Shown here piece after piece: positions 53,701 through 62,446 of a stretch of 64,000 nt of DNA (positions are counted from its first letter, which is position 1; the number at the start of each line of letters is the position of its first letter). This stretch comes from Epithemia pelagica (lineage: Eukaryota > Bacillariophyta > Bacillariophyceae > Surirellales > Surirellaceae). Made by a program: the position numbers and the translations under genes. The DNA lies in contig OX337228.1 of the NCBI GenBank assembly GCA_946965045.2, positions 2,542,001-2,606,000 on the forward strand, read 5' to 3'. The notes below the pieces were generated by a model. That model did no database searches and was not told where the DNA came from. It worked only from the letters and a program-made list of their open reading frames with translations.

Positions 53701-56307
53701 TTCAAAACGCTCCAATACCCACTAGCTGCTACGACGTTTTCCGAAGCTGAATGCCGATCACTTTGCTCTCCGCTACTGAAGATTGGCCTCAGTCGCTCGC
53801 ACATTGTTCGGTCGATGCCGCGGCCCGTGGTCCACGGTCCTCAGGTGACGGGTGGGTTTGCGGTTCCTGACTTGTACGTGGAGCAAGCTATTGCTCACCT
53901 GACGGCCTTCATCTCTTTTGGACACTCTGAATCGTCTATTACCGGCTTCCTCCTTCGCAACACCCTTGAGTTTCTGCAGCTGGAGTTGGGCACTGCAGGT
54001 AATCCCCTTGCGTTGAATTTCCAGGACTGGTCCAAATGCGCGGTGCCCACGTGGTGTACGAGCTTATGGTCTTTTTGTTCTCGCTACTCCGTCGCGCTCT
54101 CATCTCCCATTCCGGCCATCCCTATATTACGCGCGGGTGACTCCTTTCTCATGGCGGCTTTTTGGTCGGCTGGTATTCGCAATCCTACTGCCCTGGCCCG
54201 GCTCAACGCGTGTCGTATGTTCCTTCGAGCCTTTACTCTAGCTGATATCACTTCGGTTGATGGGCGGTATATCCTTCTGGACGCCTGGACTGGGTCCGGT
54301 CCGTGCAGCCGCCGACCGCATCTTGAATGGTGGCCTCGTTCCCCGCCGACATCTGCCCTTGCCTGGCATGAATGGCGGGAAGCCCTAATGTCTACCTTTG
54401 GGGTGGAGGCCCGTTTTCGTCGAGTGGTTACGACTCTGGGGTCTTGGGATGTCCCGTCCGTCCTTTCCTCTTTAGCGTTGTTTTGTCCCCATTGGAACCG
54501 ACTGTGCCTTCCCCGCGGGGATGGCATCTGGCAGCTGGCGATTGCACGCCCTTCTCTTCGTGGTCGCCCCGTTTTTGATCTCTCTCCAAAATATTTGTCA
54601 GTTGCTAGTTTGGCCTTGTATCCTCCCTTATTTGCAGCCGACATCTATGGCCCATCTGCATCGCCGACCCTTTTGTACACCGACTCAGTCCCTGTGGACC
54701 TGTCCGTCTTATTCCCCCCTCCCCCTTCAACCCCTGTCTCTTTTGATTGGGGTTGTCCGGTCTTGGCTCAAGTGACTCCGGTTTGGTTTATCCCGCCCTC
54801 GGACGCGGTGCTGTCGCGTATCGTGTCGGCCCTCCATTTGGGTCAGTTGGCTGCTTTTTCGGATGGCTCCGCTCGGGAATCCGTGGCTGGTACTTGTGCC
54901 TGGGGGATCGCGACGACTGATTCTGAGGTTGCCGTCCTCGCCGCCGGTTTTCGTATTCCTGGCCCAGTTGCGGCCCATTGTTCCTTTCGAAGTGAGTTGG
55001 CTGGAGTAATTGGGATCGCGTCCCTTTTGCGCTGTGTCGCCCGCTGGGTGCCCGACCTCCAGGGCACTGTCCATTTTGCAACGGATAGCGACTCGGTGTT
55101 GGGCAGAGTATTCCGTCGACCCACTCCGGCTACTGTCGCGGATCACAGTTGGGATCTGTTGTCCTACTGCCGCTTTCTTTTAGATGGCCTCCCAGCAATC
55201 CACTGGCATGGGTTCCACGTCAAAGGGCATCAGGACCAGGGTTCTGCTCCATTGGATATATGGGCGCGACGGAATATTTACATGGATTCATGCGCCTCGG
55301 CAGTGTACTCGCTTGTTTCTCCGAATTGCTTCCCGTCTTTTCCTACCGCGCCCCTCCCTTCGCTCTCTGTGGGCGAAAAGGAGGTGGTTTCCTCCCTGGC
55401 AGCTACCATCCGGGAACACGTCCTTCGGCCACCATTGGTCGATCATTGGCAGAGACTCCAACGATTTGGTCGGGCTCCCTCGTCGTCGGTTGATTGGGCT
55501 GCTCGCTCCCTCGCCCTCGGACAACTCCAACAAAACCGCCGCCACTGGGTGATCAAGCATACGGCGACTCGCTCGGCAGTGGGCGTCGAGATGGTTCGGC
55601 GTCGGAAGTGGCGCGACCCTCGATGCCCCCGGTGTGGCGCAGCGGTGGAGTCGGCGGACCATGTCCTTCAGTGTTCCCATCCGGAGGCCAAAGCTCTCTG
55701 GCATGAGGCATTGGCCCGCCTTGACCGATGGATGGCCTTACGGCACACCCAGCCCACGGTGGCACGGTTCATTTTAGACCATCTGCGCGCATGGGTTGAG
55801 GACACGGAGTACGTGGCTCCCTTTACGTCCGTTCCTGGTTTGCGGGAAGCGGTGACAGACCAAGCACAAATGGGATGGACGGCTGCAGTCATGGGATTTT
55901 GGTCGAATCACTGGGCAGAAATACAACAAGCGCATTATAGATTCCTCGGGAAAAGGTACTCCGGTCGACGGTGGCTTGCGTTGCTCATCCAGCAGATTTG
56001 GAACACCTCGTGGGACCAATGGGAACATCGCAACGCGATTTACCATGCCAACGAGGCTCTCCGCCTCCACGCGGAGCGTCAGGACGCCATCCGACTGGCG
56101 TATTCGGGCCCTCTCCGTTCTACTCCTCTTTTACGTCTCCTTTTTCGCCGTCCCTTGGAGCGCCGTCTCCAAGATCCGCCTCACATCCAACAGGCTTTTC
56201 TGCGTCGGCTTTCTACTCCGATTGTCTCTGCTGCTGCTCGGTCCCTGCGACGACAACAGCGCGCCTTTCGGTCCTTTTTCCTTCAGCCACGGGCTTCGTC
56301 TTCCTAG
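50704..56307 (+). CDS. LINE ORF2 polyprotein (endonuclease, RT, RNase H)
   Basis: At least 1867 aa, drawn from a GTG at 50704. The frame is open from 50506 but has no ATG until well inside the endonuclease domain. APE-type endonuclease at residues 1-260 (VAQNVSGLPL, VLCLSELNIAW, RPIDAMFGSS, GDHRALWVDI). RT at about 640-880: KLRTILLYEADFNHNNKLMG, APEQYGSQRGHSAI, CSNDAKSCYDRIGHS (catalytic Asp), GIGQGNGAGPAIWAVVS and YAFVDDTDL (catalytic DD near 856). RNase H at about 1380-1500: LAAFSDGSARESVAGTCAWG, RSELAGV and HFATDSDSVLG give the D-E-D residues. A CCHC-like finger CPRCG...H..QC lies near 1641. Because ORF1 is in the -1 frame relative to ORF2, translation needs +1 frameshifting, reinitiation or a non-AUG start. 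Confidence 0.92.
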   Translation: MVAQNVSGLPLQATHPKYAELQAFILDNKIDVLCLSELNIAWHNLQEEQQFSHLVRPWFQSTFTKVAWHTDRDWSSPFQRGGVGLLVRDSHTGRVCGSGSDPSGLGRWVWVRLRGHHGSLLRIVSAYRPVLNPRDAGSTWNQHSRVFESSDPPRLGDPRQLFLDDLQVMLQSAYDSGEQILLALDANEPLLWTPANVVDQAMAPFSMSNLHFHRHDRATAPPTHNRGSRPIDAMFGSSPSLTGSQCGYFSFGEAPGDHRALWVDIPLVEVFGVMSAPVTPRVARRLQCRDPRVVRRYQTTLHEFYSQHDVQRRTFLLEQSITGPLSEEQALEWERLDALRVQGIFLADSKCRKLRTGAVPWSPILAHALAVHRFWDRLYTSAIGRHVSPKFLRRLATKAGLELPSCMPVDEILLHRQTAWAEYKRLKRDAPHARQAFLHSLIDARAAAGWDSAKSGLANLLRREQQRQDARTLRQVLAPTSRKGLTEVQLPSGPGAWVDGEWDGAWVTRTDRDGMETGCLAENDRRFRQASDTDLLQPALVQALGPTGTSAYADQLLTSGDPSRVADLISPEAAVYLSHHRRPSVLVAPHPFDLDFRTPAYCASWQKMDEYTASGPSGLHFGHFMANSLSPSLGSVDAALGRIPSISGYLPVRWQQGLNVMLEKKPGVVKVSKLRTILLYEADFNHNNKLMGRSMMRYAEANSLLAPEQYGSQRGHSAIYQCLNKVLTFDLMRQTRRPGGLCSNDAKSCYDRIGHSSAGLAMQRCGVPPSLVDASLGPIQHLRHFIRTAYGDSTISFSAAGHLVPVQGIGQGNGAGPAIWAVVSTPIFNAMRQRGYGLFLRSPHSGSSFLFVGYAFVDDTDLVVDGVSASATATQVAERLQASANFWEASLRASGGALSPAKCHWYLVDHRWHDGQWRLVAPADSPATLRIRSPSGRVVPIERVSPMEARKTLGVWTAPDGSMKAEYAYLESKVKNWTERIRVRTLPHHLVWLSLHTGIFKTLQYPLAATTFSEAECRSLCSPLLKIGLSRSHIVRSMPRPVVHGPQVTGGFAVPDLYVEQAIAHLTAFISFGHSESSITGFLLRNTLEFLQLELGTAGNPLALNFQDWSKCAVPTWCTSLWSFCSRYSVALSSPIPAIPILRAGDSFLMAAFWSAGIRNPTALARLNACRMFLRAFTLADITSVDGRYILLDAWTGSGPCSRRPHLEWWPRSPPTSALAWHEWREALMSTFGVEARFRRVVTTLGSWDVPSVLSSLALFCPHWNRLCLPRGDGIWQLAIARPSLRGRPVFDLSPKYLSVASLALYPPLFAADIYGPSASPTLLYTDSVPVDLSVLFPPPPSTPVSFDWGCPVLAQVTPVWFIPPSDAVLSRIVSALHLGQLAAFSDGSARESVAGTCAWGIATTDSEVAVLAAGFRIPGPVAAHCSFRSELAGVIGIASLLRCVARWVPDLQGTVHFATDSDSVLGRVFRRPTPATVADHSWDLLSYCRFLLDGLPAIHWHGFHVKGHQDQGSAPLDIWARRNIYMDSCASAVYSLVSPNCFPSFPTAPLPSLSVGEKEVVSSLAATIREHVLRPPLVDHWQRLQRFGRAPSSSVDWAARSLALGQLQQNRRHWVIKHTATRSAVGVEMVRRRKWRDPRCPRCGAAVESADHVLQCSHPEAKALWHEALARLDRWMALRHTQPTVARFILDHLRAWVEDTEYVAPFTSVPGLREAVTDQAQMGWTAAVMGFWSNHWAEIQQAHYRFLGKRYSGRRWLALLIQQIWNTSWDQWEHRNAIYHANEALRLHAERQDAIRLAYSGPLRSTPLLRLLFRRPLERRLQDPPHIQQAFLRRLSTPIVSAAARSLRRQQRAFRSFFLQPRASSS

Positions 56308-56510
56308 CCCGGGTGGAGCGCCCCTATTCTCGATGTGTTGTGTTCTCGACTGTGTGCATTTTACTCTTTTTCACATCTTCCATTTCCTCCTTTTTTCATG
56401 TTTCCATTGGTCGACTTGTCCGGGCGGGATTCGTCTCCCCTAGGTACACAAGCGACGTTAAAGCCTTCGGCAGTTTATCGTTAAACTAATCATTGAGTTA
56501 TTATTATTAT
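56308..56510 (+). other. LINE 3' UTR and (TTA)n tail
   Basis: 203 bp, pyrimidine-rich, ending AAACTAATCATTGAGTTATTATTATTAT. The TTA repeat replaces a poly-A tail and merges with the T of the target duplication. Confidence 0.8.
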
Positions 56511-56529
56511 TAGACCTTATGGAGAAGAA

Positions 56530-57925
56530 TATGCCAAAGAAAGTAGGAAGTTTGGAGGAAGTTTGGATGAGCTCGAACCTAACACATCAGGAAGACCCCA
56601 GGAATACACCTACGCCCCAGAACCTAACCTCAACAAACTCAATTCACTTCAAGATAGAGACTGCGTCGCCTGATGACAGAAGAGTGTACAGTGAGAACTT
56701 GACCCATGACCTTGTGCTTCGCGACATGGATTACACAGGGTCCCTACAAGAGCGACAGTGTCGATTAATGGCACAACACATAAAGGAGTGGCATTATTTC
56801 CGAGCGTGTCAGAGTCTCTCCCAATTCGAGGACAGTCAGATAGATAGTGCATTGGTACTCGTCATGGATGTGGTTCCGTGCATCTTGCACATGGAGAATC
56901 GCATGGGGATTCTCATCCTGTCGCTTCTAGCCAAGGTTGGCCTTAGCAATGCCAAGGCAAAGAAGCTCCGATGGATGACTGCAACGGACAAGAGATCACA
57001 GGAAACTCGAATCAAGGCTTTCGTCGACATGATGAACAAGATCATGAACACTAAAATTCTTGGCACCGAGGAGCAACCAAGGCAATGGATCTTGCCTTAT
57101 GATTCAAAGTCGAAGTCCATTGCAATAATTTGCATGGATAATGTAAGAGTACGCAAGGTTGTTGAGAAAGTTGAGGAACTGATCAATATCTGCGTAGCGA
57201 CTAAGAGTGACCGGACACTTTGGAAATCTTGTTTGTCCTACTACAGGCAGGGTTATTCGATTCTTCTGCGTAAGGAAGATCTGGACAACAGTACAATTTA
57301 TCAATTCCAGGAGAAAATTGATCTCTTCTTTGACAAGTGGATAACCCTGCATGGAGAATCCGGTGTGACAAACTACGCCCATATGTTGGGAAGTGGGCAC
57401 ATCATGGAGTTTTTGTTGCACTACAAGAACTTATCCGCCCACTCCCAACAAGGGTGGGAAGGTAAGTGTGGACGAGCAGTCCATTTGTTTCTTTGTGGAT
57501 TGTTGGCTCACATGATTCTTCTATCAGCTTTCAACTCGCTTTTCAAGCGTTTCTATTTTACTAGGACGCAGAGGGGTGGGTCGACGAATCGTGGTTTGGG
57601 ACAGCAAACAAGATTGGAACCTATTGCAAAATGGTTGCAGAGACGACTCGTATTCATGGCAGGACATGAATACGAGTACATTCAGGAAACAAACAAAACA
57701 ATGACGGCGGAAGAGAAAGCGGCGTTCCAAAATTGGGTACAAAAAGAGAAAGGGACGATGGAGTTTTGTATGCCAATTGACAAGCAGTCAACTGGGACGA
57801 GGTTTGATAGTGACGATGACTGGGACGTGGGGGTTGGTACAACTGGTGTTTCTGGAGTTCGTGCCAGTGGAGAAGCAGAATTGGATGATGAGTTTTGGTA
57901 CGATTCTTCTGACGAGAGTCAATAA
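56530..57925 (+). pseudogene. DDE-like transposase, 3' part
   Basis: Continuation of the gene cut at 47692. Exons 56530-57461 and 57528-57925; the 66-bp intron (GTAAGT...TATCAG) is in frame and stop-free, so it can be misread as coding. Spliced, QQGWE joins AFNSLFKRFYF. The region HGESGVTNYAHMLGSGHIMEFLLHYKNLSAHSQQGWE, then FTRTQRGGSTN, is a conserved block I recall from many uncharacterised algal and oomycete proteins; its Glu is the candidate third catalytic residue. The C-terminus is acidic (FDSDDDWDVG, ending YDSSDESQ). An ATG in the duplicated target site (56519) could start a truncated protein of this part alone. Confidence 0.7.
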
Positions 57926-58008
57926 GGGAGGACGGGAGAACGAAATGCATAGTGAGAATACTACTACAGGAGTAATGAATACATATAAGAATCGATCGAG
58001 TCAAACTA

Positions 58009-59478
58009 CTAGTTATAGGCATTGATGAGTTCGAGTATGTCTTCATGTGAGAGAGTCTTATCCACACTCTGATGTTTAGGGGGGTTGTCATTGTCGTACA
58101 GTTTCCCTGCAATAACCCGAGACGTGATTTCATGGAGCTCGGTCTCTTGGTGACGAGATATCTGGATTACCTTGTAAATGGTTCCCTCCTTGTCATAGAT
58201 GTCTCCAATCGAGATGCCTATGTCCAAAGGTGCATTCGGGTCGGGGGTTGGTGGTTGCTTATGAGACATAGTGTTCTCATAATTCTCCTTCACTCTACCT
58301 TCAACTATGTTCTTCAGATGGACAGTCGGTGGATCGTGCATGAGAGAACCATCTCTCTTAGTTCGGTAGCAGTATTTGTTGTACCCGACAGTGACTCGGG
58401 TATTCAGTGGGGAGAAAGCAATGTCCACTCCGTTCCCACGGAAAAGACGTTTGAATGGAGGTTCTTCGGGAAGTTCATCGCTCTGGGAATCACGGCCACG
58501 AACCAATGTCACACAGTGTCCAGAGGACAAGACAACTCCTTTCGGACCATCAGCTAGGCGTGGACGATGCTCGGTAGAGCCATATGTACAGCTGATTCCA
58601 AGAGTCTGACGGAGAATCTCGACGTCACTTGAAGTTTCAAAGCGAAGAACGCCCAGTTTGAAAGAAAACTTGAGTTTCTTGCGGGTCAGTAGATAATCAC
58701 TGTCTTGGAAAGATTCGGATTGGTAAAAAAACTGGCATTTCGAATGGAGGGATTCTTTTGTTACAATAGCCAAGTAGTTGAACGTTTCCATAGGTATATG
58801 GCCGATGGACAAGGACGATAATTCTTCCGACTCTGCTAGGCTGGTTCGTCTATTCAATGTCTTCGTGATGGCCTTGCGGATCAGATACAGGCCGCGCCAA
58901 ACAGATTCATGGTAACAGCGTTTACCTCCCACGAGATGATCCATGGCCAATCTTCCAGTAACATCATTTGGGAAACAAACACTTTCATCTTCGGGCAAGT
59001 TGGAAAGGAAAGTTGAGCTGTCACGAAAGTGATCATTCTTTTGCTCAAGAAATCGTAGAACAAAAACATTGGTGAGACCGTGTGCCCACGAATTCTTTGG
59101 ATCGGCAATCTCTGTTACCGAAAATACAAAGGCAGGATAGAGAATGTCGCAGGTTTCTCCAGGGGTCACAGAAAGGAAATCAGTCGATTGATACAGTTCT
59201 GTATTGAGACTGCCAGGAGAGCCAAAGGGAATCGGGCGATGATGATGCTTGGGTAAGTCAGGGAGTCTTTCATTCTTTTTCAATGGAAATAACGGGTAGA
59301 ATAGCCGGAGATGAAATCCATTTTGCGTGCGGCGTTTGATCCGACAAATAGTTGTAGTACCCGGCTCTTGTTTCCAAAGTTTGGCATGAACAAAACTCCC
59401 AACACGAAGACAGTCGTCAAGATGATTTACGTAGAGAGGAGGTTGGTTGATGTGAGCACAAAAGATGTTGGGCGACAT
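58009..59478 (-). CDS. second gene of the two-gene transposon, unknown function
   Basis: 489 aa from the ATG at 59478 (an earlier in-frame TTG at 59505 is less likely). Single exon, convergent with the DDE-like gene. Composition is that of a folded soluble protein: LDDCLRVGSFVHAKLWKQEPGTTTICRIKRR resembles a small beta-barrel such as a bromo-adjacent or Tudor-type fold. LGISCTYGSTEHRPRLADGPKG and DIAFSPLNTRVTVGYNKYCY are notable segments. Near the C-terminus a second barrel-like stretch occurs (DIGISIGDIYDKEGTIYKVIQISRHQ). No catalytic motif recognised. As a conserved intact partner inside the same inverted repeats it is probably a transposition accessory or chromatin-reading protein; this is inference. 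Confidence 0.6.
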   Translation of the reverse strand: MSPNIFCAHINQPPLYVNHLDDCLRVGSFVHAKLWKQEPGTTTICRIKRRTQNGFHLRLFYPLFPLKKNERLPDLPKHHHRPIPFGSPGSLNTELYQSTDFLSVTPGETCDILYPAFVFSVTEIADPKNSWAHGLTNVFVLRFLEQKNDHFRDSSTFLSNLPEDESVCFPNDVTGRLAMDHLVGGKRCYHESVWRGLYLIRKAITKTLNRRTSLAESEELSSLSIGHIPMETFNYLAIVTKESLHSKCQFFYQSESFQDSDYLLTRKKLKFSFKLGVLRFETSSDVEILRQTLGISCTYGSTEHRPRLADGPKGVVLSSGHCVTLVRGRDSQSDELPEEPPFKRLFRGNGVDIAFSPLNTRVTVGYNKYCYRTKRDGSLMHDPPTVHLKNIVEGRVKENYENTMSHKQPPTPDPNAPLDIGISIGDIYDKEGTIYKVIQISRHQETELHEITSRVIAGKLYDNDNPPKHQSVDKTLSHEDILELINAYN

Positions 59479-59797
59479 GGTTGCGATGTATGATATGATA
59501 ATCAATTCGGTGATCGTCTTTTAGGCATGATCGTTTGGTTGTTGCATTACATGCCGATCCGGTTGGAGGGTGTTGCATGCAGGGGATGTTGAGCGGTTGA
59601 GTCCTCCAATGAATGAGGATGATCCATCCGAGATGGTCAATGCCAGTGAGACAAAAAGAATCATGGATGGACATCGTTGAGTTTTTATATATAAGAGAGT
59701 GTGGTGAGGCCAAAGACTTTGTTTAAGCGCGCCGGGTGATATTTTTAAGAGCGAGCCTACCATTTTGGTCAGGAATGCACGTGTGGGTAGAAAAAAG
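59479..59797 (-). promoter_or_regulatory. promoter region of the 489-aa gene
   Basis: Between the ATG at 59478 and the right terminal repeat. On the minus strand CTTATATATAAAAAC (59682-59696) is a good TATA-like box about 205 bp upstream of the ATG. Confidence 0.45.
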
Positions 59798-59819
59798 GTT
59801 ACGACAACCGGTCGTATTG
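59798..59819 (-). repeat. right terminal inverted repeat (hairpin type)
   Basis: Inverted match of 44741-44762 at 20 of 22 positions. Read from the outer end it has stem ACGAC/GTCGT and the same CGGTT loop as the left end. Confidence 0.65.
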
Positions 59820-60304
59820 ATCCCGGCACTCAATGGCTTTCTTTATTGCATTGGAAGGATGCTTGGTGAGTTTTGCTATTACTTGGAGCAGGATTGAAGC
59901 AAGGCAATGCGATCCTATCGTGCGATCTGAGATCCTGGCATGTGCCACTAGCCACTACACTTGGAGTGACGGAGCGAAAACAGGCTAATGTAAAATGACA
60001 GTCACTTGACAATCTTTCGTCGGTCCTCCGCGGTTTCCAATCACTGTCAGCGATAGTTCGTGGATGGTGGGACGCCAAGTCCGAGTTACGGAACTGCTAG
60101 ACTGCTCCCAGAACAATGCTACGTACGTGATGTTGCATGTGGCTCTCTCTGGAGCAGCAGGGGTTAGAGGTTAGAGCGGTCGGTCGTTTTGGCTGTGAAC
60201 CGTAAGAAGACGCACCATAAAAAAGTGGAAGTCCCCGTTCTGGTTGTGTAACAGATATGAAACAAAGAGAGTAGTGTTTGTCAGACATGTATCGTCTAAG
60301 ACAA
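59820..60304. other. spacer, nothing identified
   Basis: 485 bp between the transposon end and the PLD-like gene. No gene, RNA or repeat recognised. Confidence 0.35.
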
Positions 60305-61185
60305 TCAGGTTTTGCGTTTCTTGTACGGATTGCGTTGTGGTGTCCTGCCCCCGCCCGGCAACGATCGAATAAACTCGTCCAGACGACTTTGTTCAGCTGG
60401 AGGGAACAAAGATGGTTCCGGGTTGAACACTTCCAATTTCCTTCTGTCGAGTTCCTCCCACATTCCGTCGAAGCGAAGTATGTCGTCCTGAGTGGTGTTC
60501 ACGACACAAAAAATGACTCCCAATTAAGATAGCGCGCGGCGGCGGAATAGTTGTAGCTTCCATAAACTGACAATGTGCTCGTCAAGAGCTGCTTCCGATT
60601 CATGCAGGTGAATGCATGGTTTGAAACGTTTGCCACACGGATCTCGATCGCATTCAAGCCTGCCAGCGGGGAACCGGTTTCTTTTGTAGGTGGAATGTTG
60701 TCAATGAATTGCTTGATCATTGTAAGAGAATGCACCCTTGGATCCATAATAACCTTTACATCGCAGTACTTCCGGTAGTGAATCAACGCGTCAATTAAGT
60801 ACGGGCAAGACAGGCTGTACGCGTATAGCCGAACAGCTTCGGAAACAACAGGTTCTACGACGTCACCCCTGGCTGCTTTTCCATGCAAGACAGTCTCTTC
60901 CGATGAATGGAGTACCGCAAAAATCGCCCTGATGGGATGATCACCCGGAATGTCACTGGGATCTTGGTCTCTTTTGCGAGGTTCACAATGGAATCGATCA
61001 CCAGCTGAAACCGAAGCCAAACGGAGGCTCTCCAAGGATGGAATGAACCAACCCGAACCAATTGACATTTTCTTCTGCCTCATGGAGGCAAACATCTCCA
61101 CAACAGCGGCTTTCTCTTCCTCCTCGACAGCTCGCTGTTTTTCCAACTTGTATTCGTCAATTGTTTCTTCGTAGGAGAAGCTCAT
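60305..61185 (-). pseudogene. PLD-like protein with a frame break
   Basis: Frame 1 runs from the ATG at 61185 (MSFSYEETIDEY; the frame is open further upstream, but that part looks like leader) to a stop at 60499. Frame 2, ending at 60305, continues the same protein. One extra T in the T6 run at about 60508-60513 would join them: NWESFF to CVVNTTQDD. Together about 295 aa. AVRLYAYSLSCPYLIDALIHYRKYCDVKVIMDPR and NHAFTCMNRKQLLTSTLSVYGSYNYSAAA followed by FDGMWEELDRR match the half-site layout of PLD-like nucleases/phospholipases (HxK...GSxN). The Lys of HxK is not in its usual place (HAF), so activity is doubtful. A homopolymer sequencing error is as likely as a real mutation. Confidence 0.6.
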
Positions 61186-61719
61186 GATTGTATCCCGACC
61201 CTGCAGAGCACAAAATGGTTGTGGGGACGAAGAGGACACGACAAAGTTGAATATACGGACGAAGGACAACGAACCACAACCTACTCTCTGCTCTAGAGAG
61301 AGCTCACAATGTGTGTTGGGTTCATGGTTGTGGCTCTTCTCTCGCCGACGAAGAAGAGGCTTCCCCGATGATTGTTGTTGCAGAGAAGGATGCACCCAAC
61401 ACGAGGAATTGCGAACCGCTAGAACTTGCTGCGTCTTGGGAGAAAGCCTTGGATGGAAAAGAAGAGAGATAAGGAGAGAGACCATGAGAATTCGAGGACG
61501 TCGGCGGTTGCTTCTGGCTCATGACGTTACTCCCCCCATCCTCCACCTTGTCTCATTTCCATGCCCTTCCAGACTACGGACAGCATTGATCCTACTGCTC
61601 TTCCTCCCTTGTACACTTACCGAAGGAGCAAATTTCATTCAGATCGCAGGACCTGCAATATTTGGATCCCAATGGGGTCACGACGTTGGGACCTCTACAC
61701 CACCGTTGCTCTCAATGCC
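61186..61719. other. spacer upstream of the PLD-like gene
   Basis: 534 bp; promoter and leader of the PLD-like gene. Open frames on both strands (61184-61804 plus, and the upstream extension of the PLD frame) have no recognisable protein. GCTCTAGAGAGAGC at about 61290 is a small palindrome. Confidence 0.35.
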
Positions 61720-61919
61720 CGAAGGGACCCTGCGAACACACACTGTGCGTGTGTCCCTTCGGTGTTCTCTTGAGGTCCGCACAGTTCTGCTAGTGCTAGA
61801 CTGACTGGATGTTCTAGGTGACATAGTCAGACTAGAGGGTGTGAGATATCTTAGTAGAGCTAGGGATCCTAGGAAGATATCGCACATGTGCCGAAAGGCC
61901 ACAAGAACCGATGGCTCCA
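61720..61919 (-). repeat. split direct repeat, copy B2
   Basis: 200 bp, identical as far as I can read to 62205-62404. Its outer end forms an imperfect hairpin: CGAAGGGA...CACACAC pairs with GTGTGTCCCTTCG. This end is the element's 3' terminus. Confidence 0.85.
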
Positions 61920-62204
61920 GGGCGGGTTAGGGGTATTTTTAAAGCTAGAGAACTTTACGGGACCTTCTCGGAGACTGGTTGCTGAAAAGCTCGTTCCAAG
62001 AATTGTGTGCTCCTCACGTTCGAAGTCTGAGGAGAATGACTGAGCTGGGACGTGCAGGCTTGATGGGGGAACGCCTGGCGGGTGGCTTGCGCGCTCTAGC
62101 CATCTGCTCAGAGAACTAAGAGTTCCACCTGCGAGACACACCAACCCAGTACAAACAAAGAAATTGACCTACTCCTCTAAGACACACCAACCCAGTACAA
62201 ACAA
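61920..62204 (-). repeat. candidate A2 segment between the B repeats
   Basis: 285 bp between the two B copies. It contains two copies of GACACACCAACCCAGTACAA (about 62132-62151 and 62181-62200). If this is a PAT/Ngaro-type element, a second copy of this segment (A1) should start the element to the right of the window. Confidence 0.6.
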
Positions 62205-62404
62205 CGAAGGGACCCTGCGAACACACACTGTGCGTGTGTCCCTTCGGTGTTCTCTTGAGGTCCGCACAGTTCTGCTAGTGCTAGACTGACTGGATGTTCT
62301 AGGTGACATAGTCAGACTAGAGGGTGTGAGATATCTTAGTAGAGCTAGGGATCCTAGGAAGATATCGCACATGTGCCGAAAGGCCACAAGAACCGATGGC
62401 TCCA
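62205..62404 (-). repeat. split direct repeat, copy B1
   Basis: 200 bp, identical to 61720-61919, in the same orientation, starting 42 bp after the recombinase stop codon. Confidence 0.85.
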
Positions 62405-62446
62405 CACCATCAATGTGAGTGGCCGGAAGTGGGCGAGTGAGGAGAG

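Larger units (their letters stand above)
47693..56510 (+). mobile_element. full-length non-LTR retrotransposon (LINE)
   Basis: About 8.8 kb, flanked by a 19-bp target duplication, TAGACCTTATGGAGAAGAA, at 47674-47692 and 56511-56529. It has a 97-bp 5' UTR, ORF1, ORF2 with APE endonuclease, RT, RNase H and a zinc finger, and a 203-bp 3' UTR ending in (TTA)n at about 56499-56510. The perfect duplication and uninterrupted ORFs indicate a full-length, recent insertion that did not suffer 5' truncation. It lies in the sense orientation inside an exon of the host DDE-like gene. GC content is higher than in the surroundings. Confidence 0.93.
44741..59819 (+). mobile_element. two-gene DNA transposon of unassigned type with nested LINE
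   Basis: Bounded by 22-bp inverted ends that match at 20 of 22 positions, each starting CAATACGA and ending TCGTAAC. Inside are two convergent genes (a long DDE-like gene rightward and a 489-aa gene leftward) that face each other with 83 bp between stops. The long gene is interrupted by a LINE at 47693-56510; without it the element would be about 6.2 kb. I found no convincing target duplication, so the exact ends are inferred from the inverted repeats. The superfamily is not one I can name with confidence. Confidence 0.65.

Noticed and set aside
61184-61804. 206-aa plus-strand ORF
   Set aside because: Opposite the leader of the PLD-like gene and running into the YR element repeat; composition unlike a protein.
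61720-62404. LTRs of a small LTR element (TRIM)
   Set aside because: The 200-bp repeats do not start TG or end CA and lie next to a tyrosine recombinase; split direct repeats explain them better.
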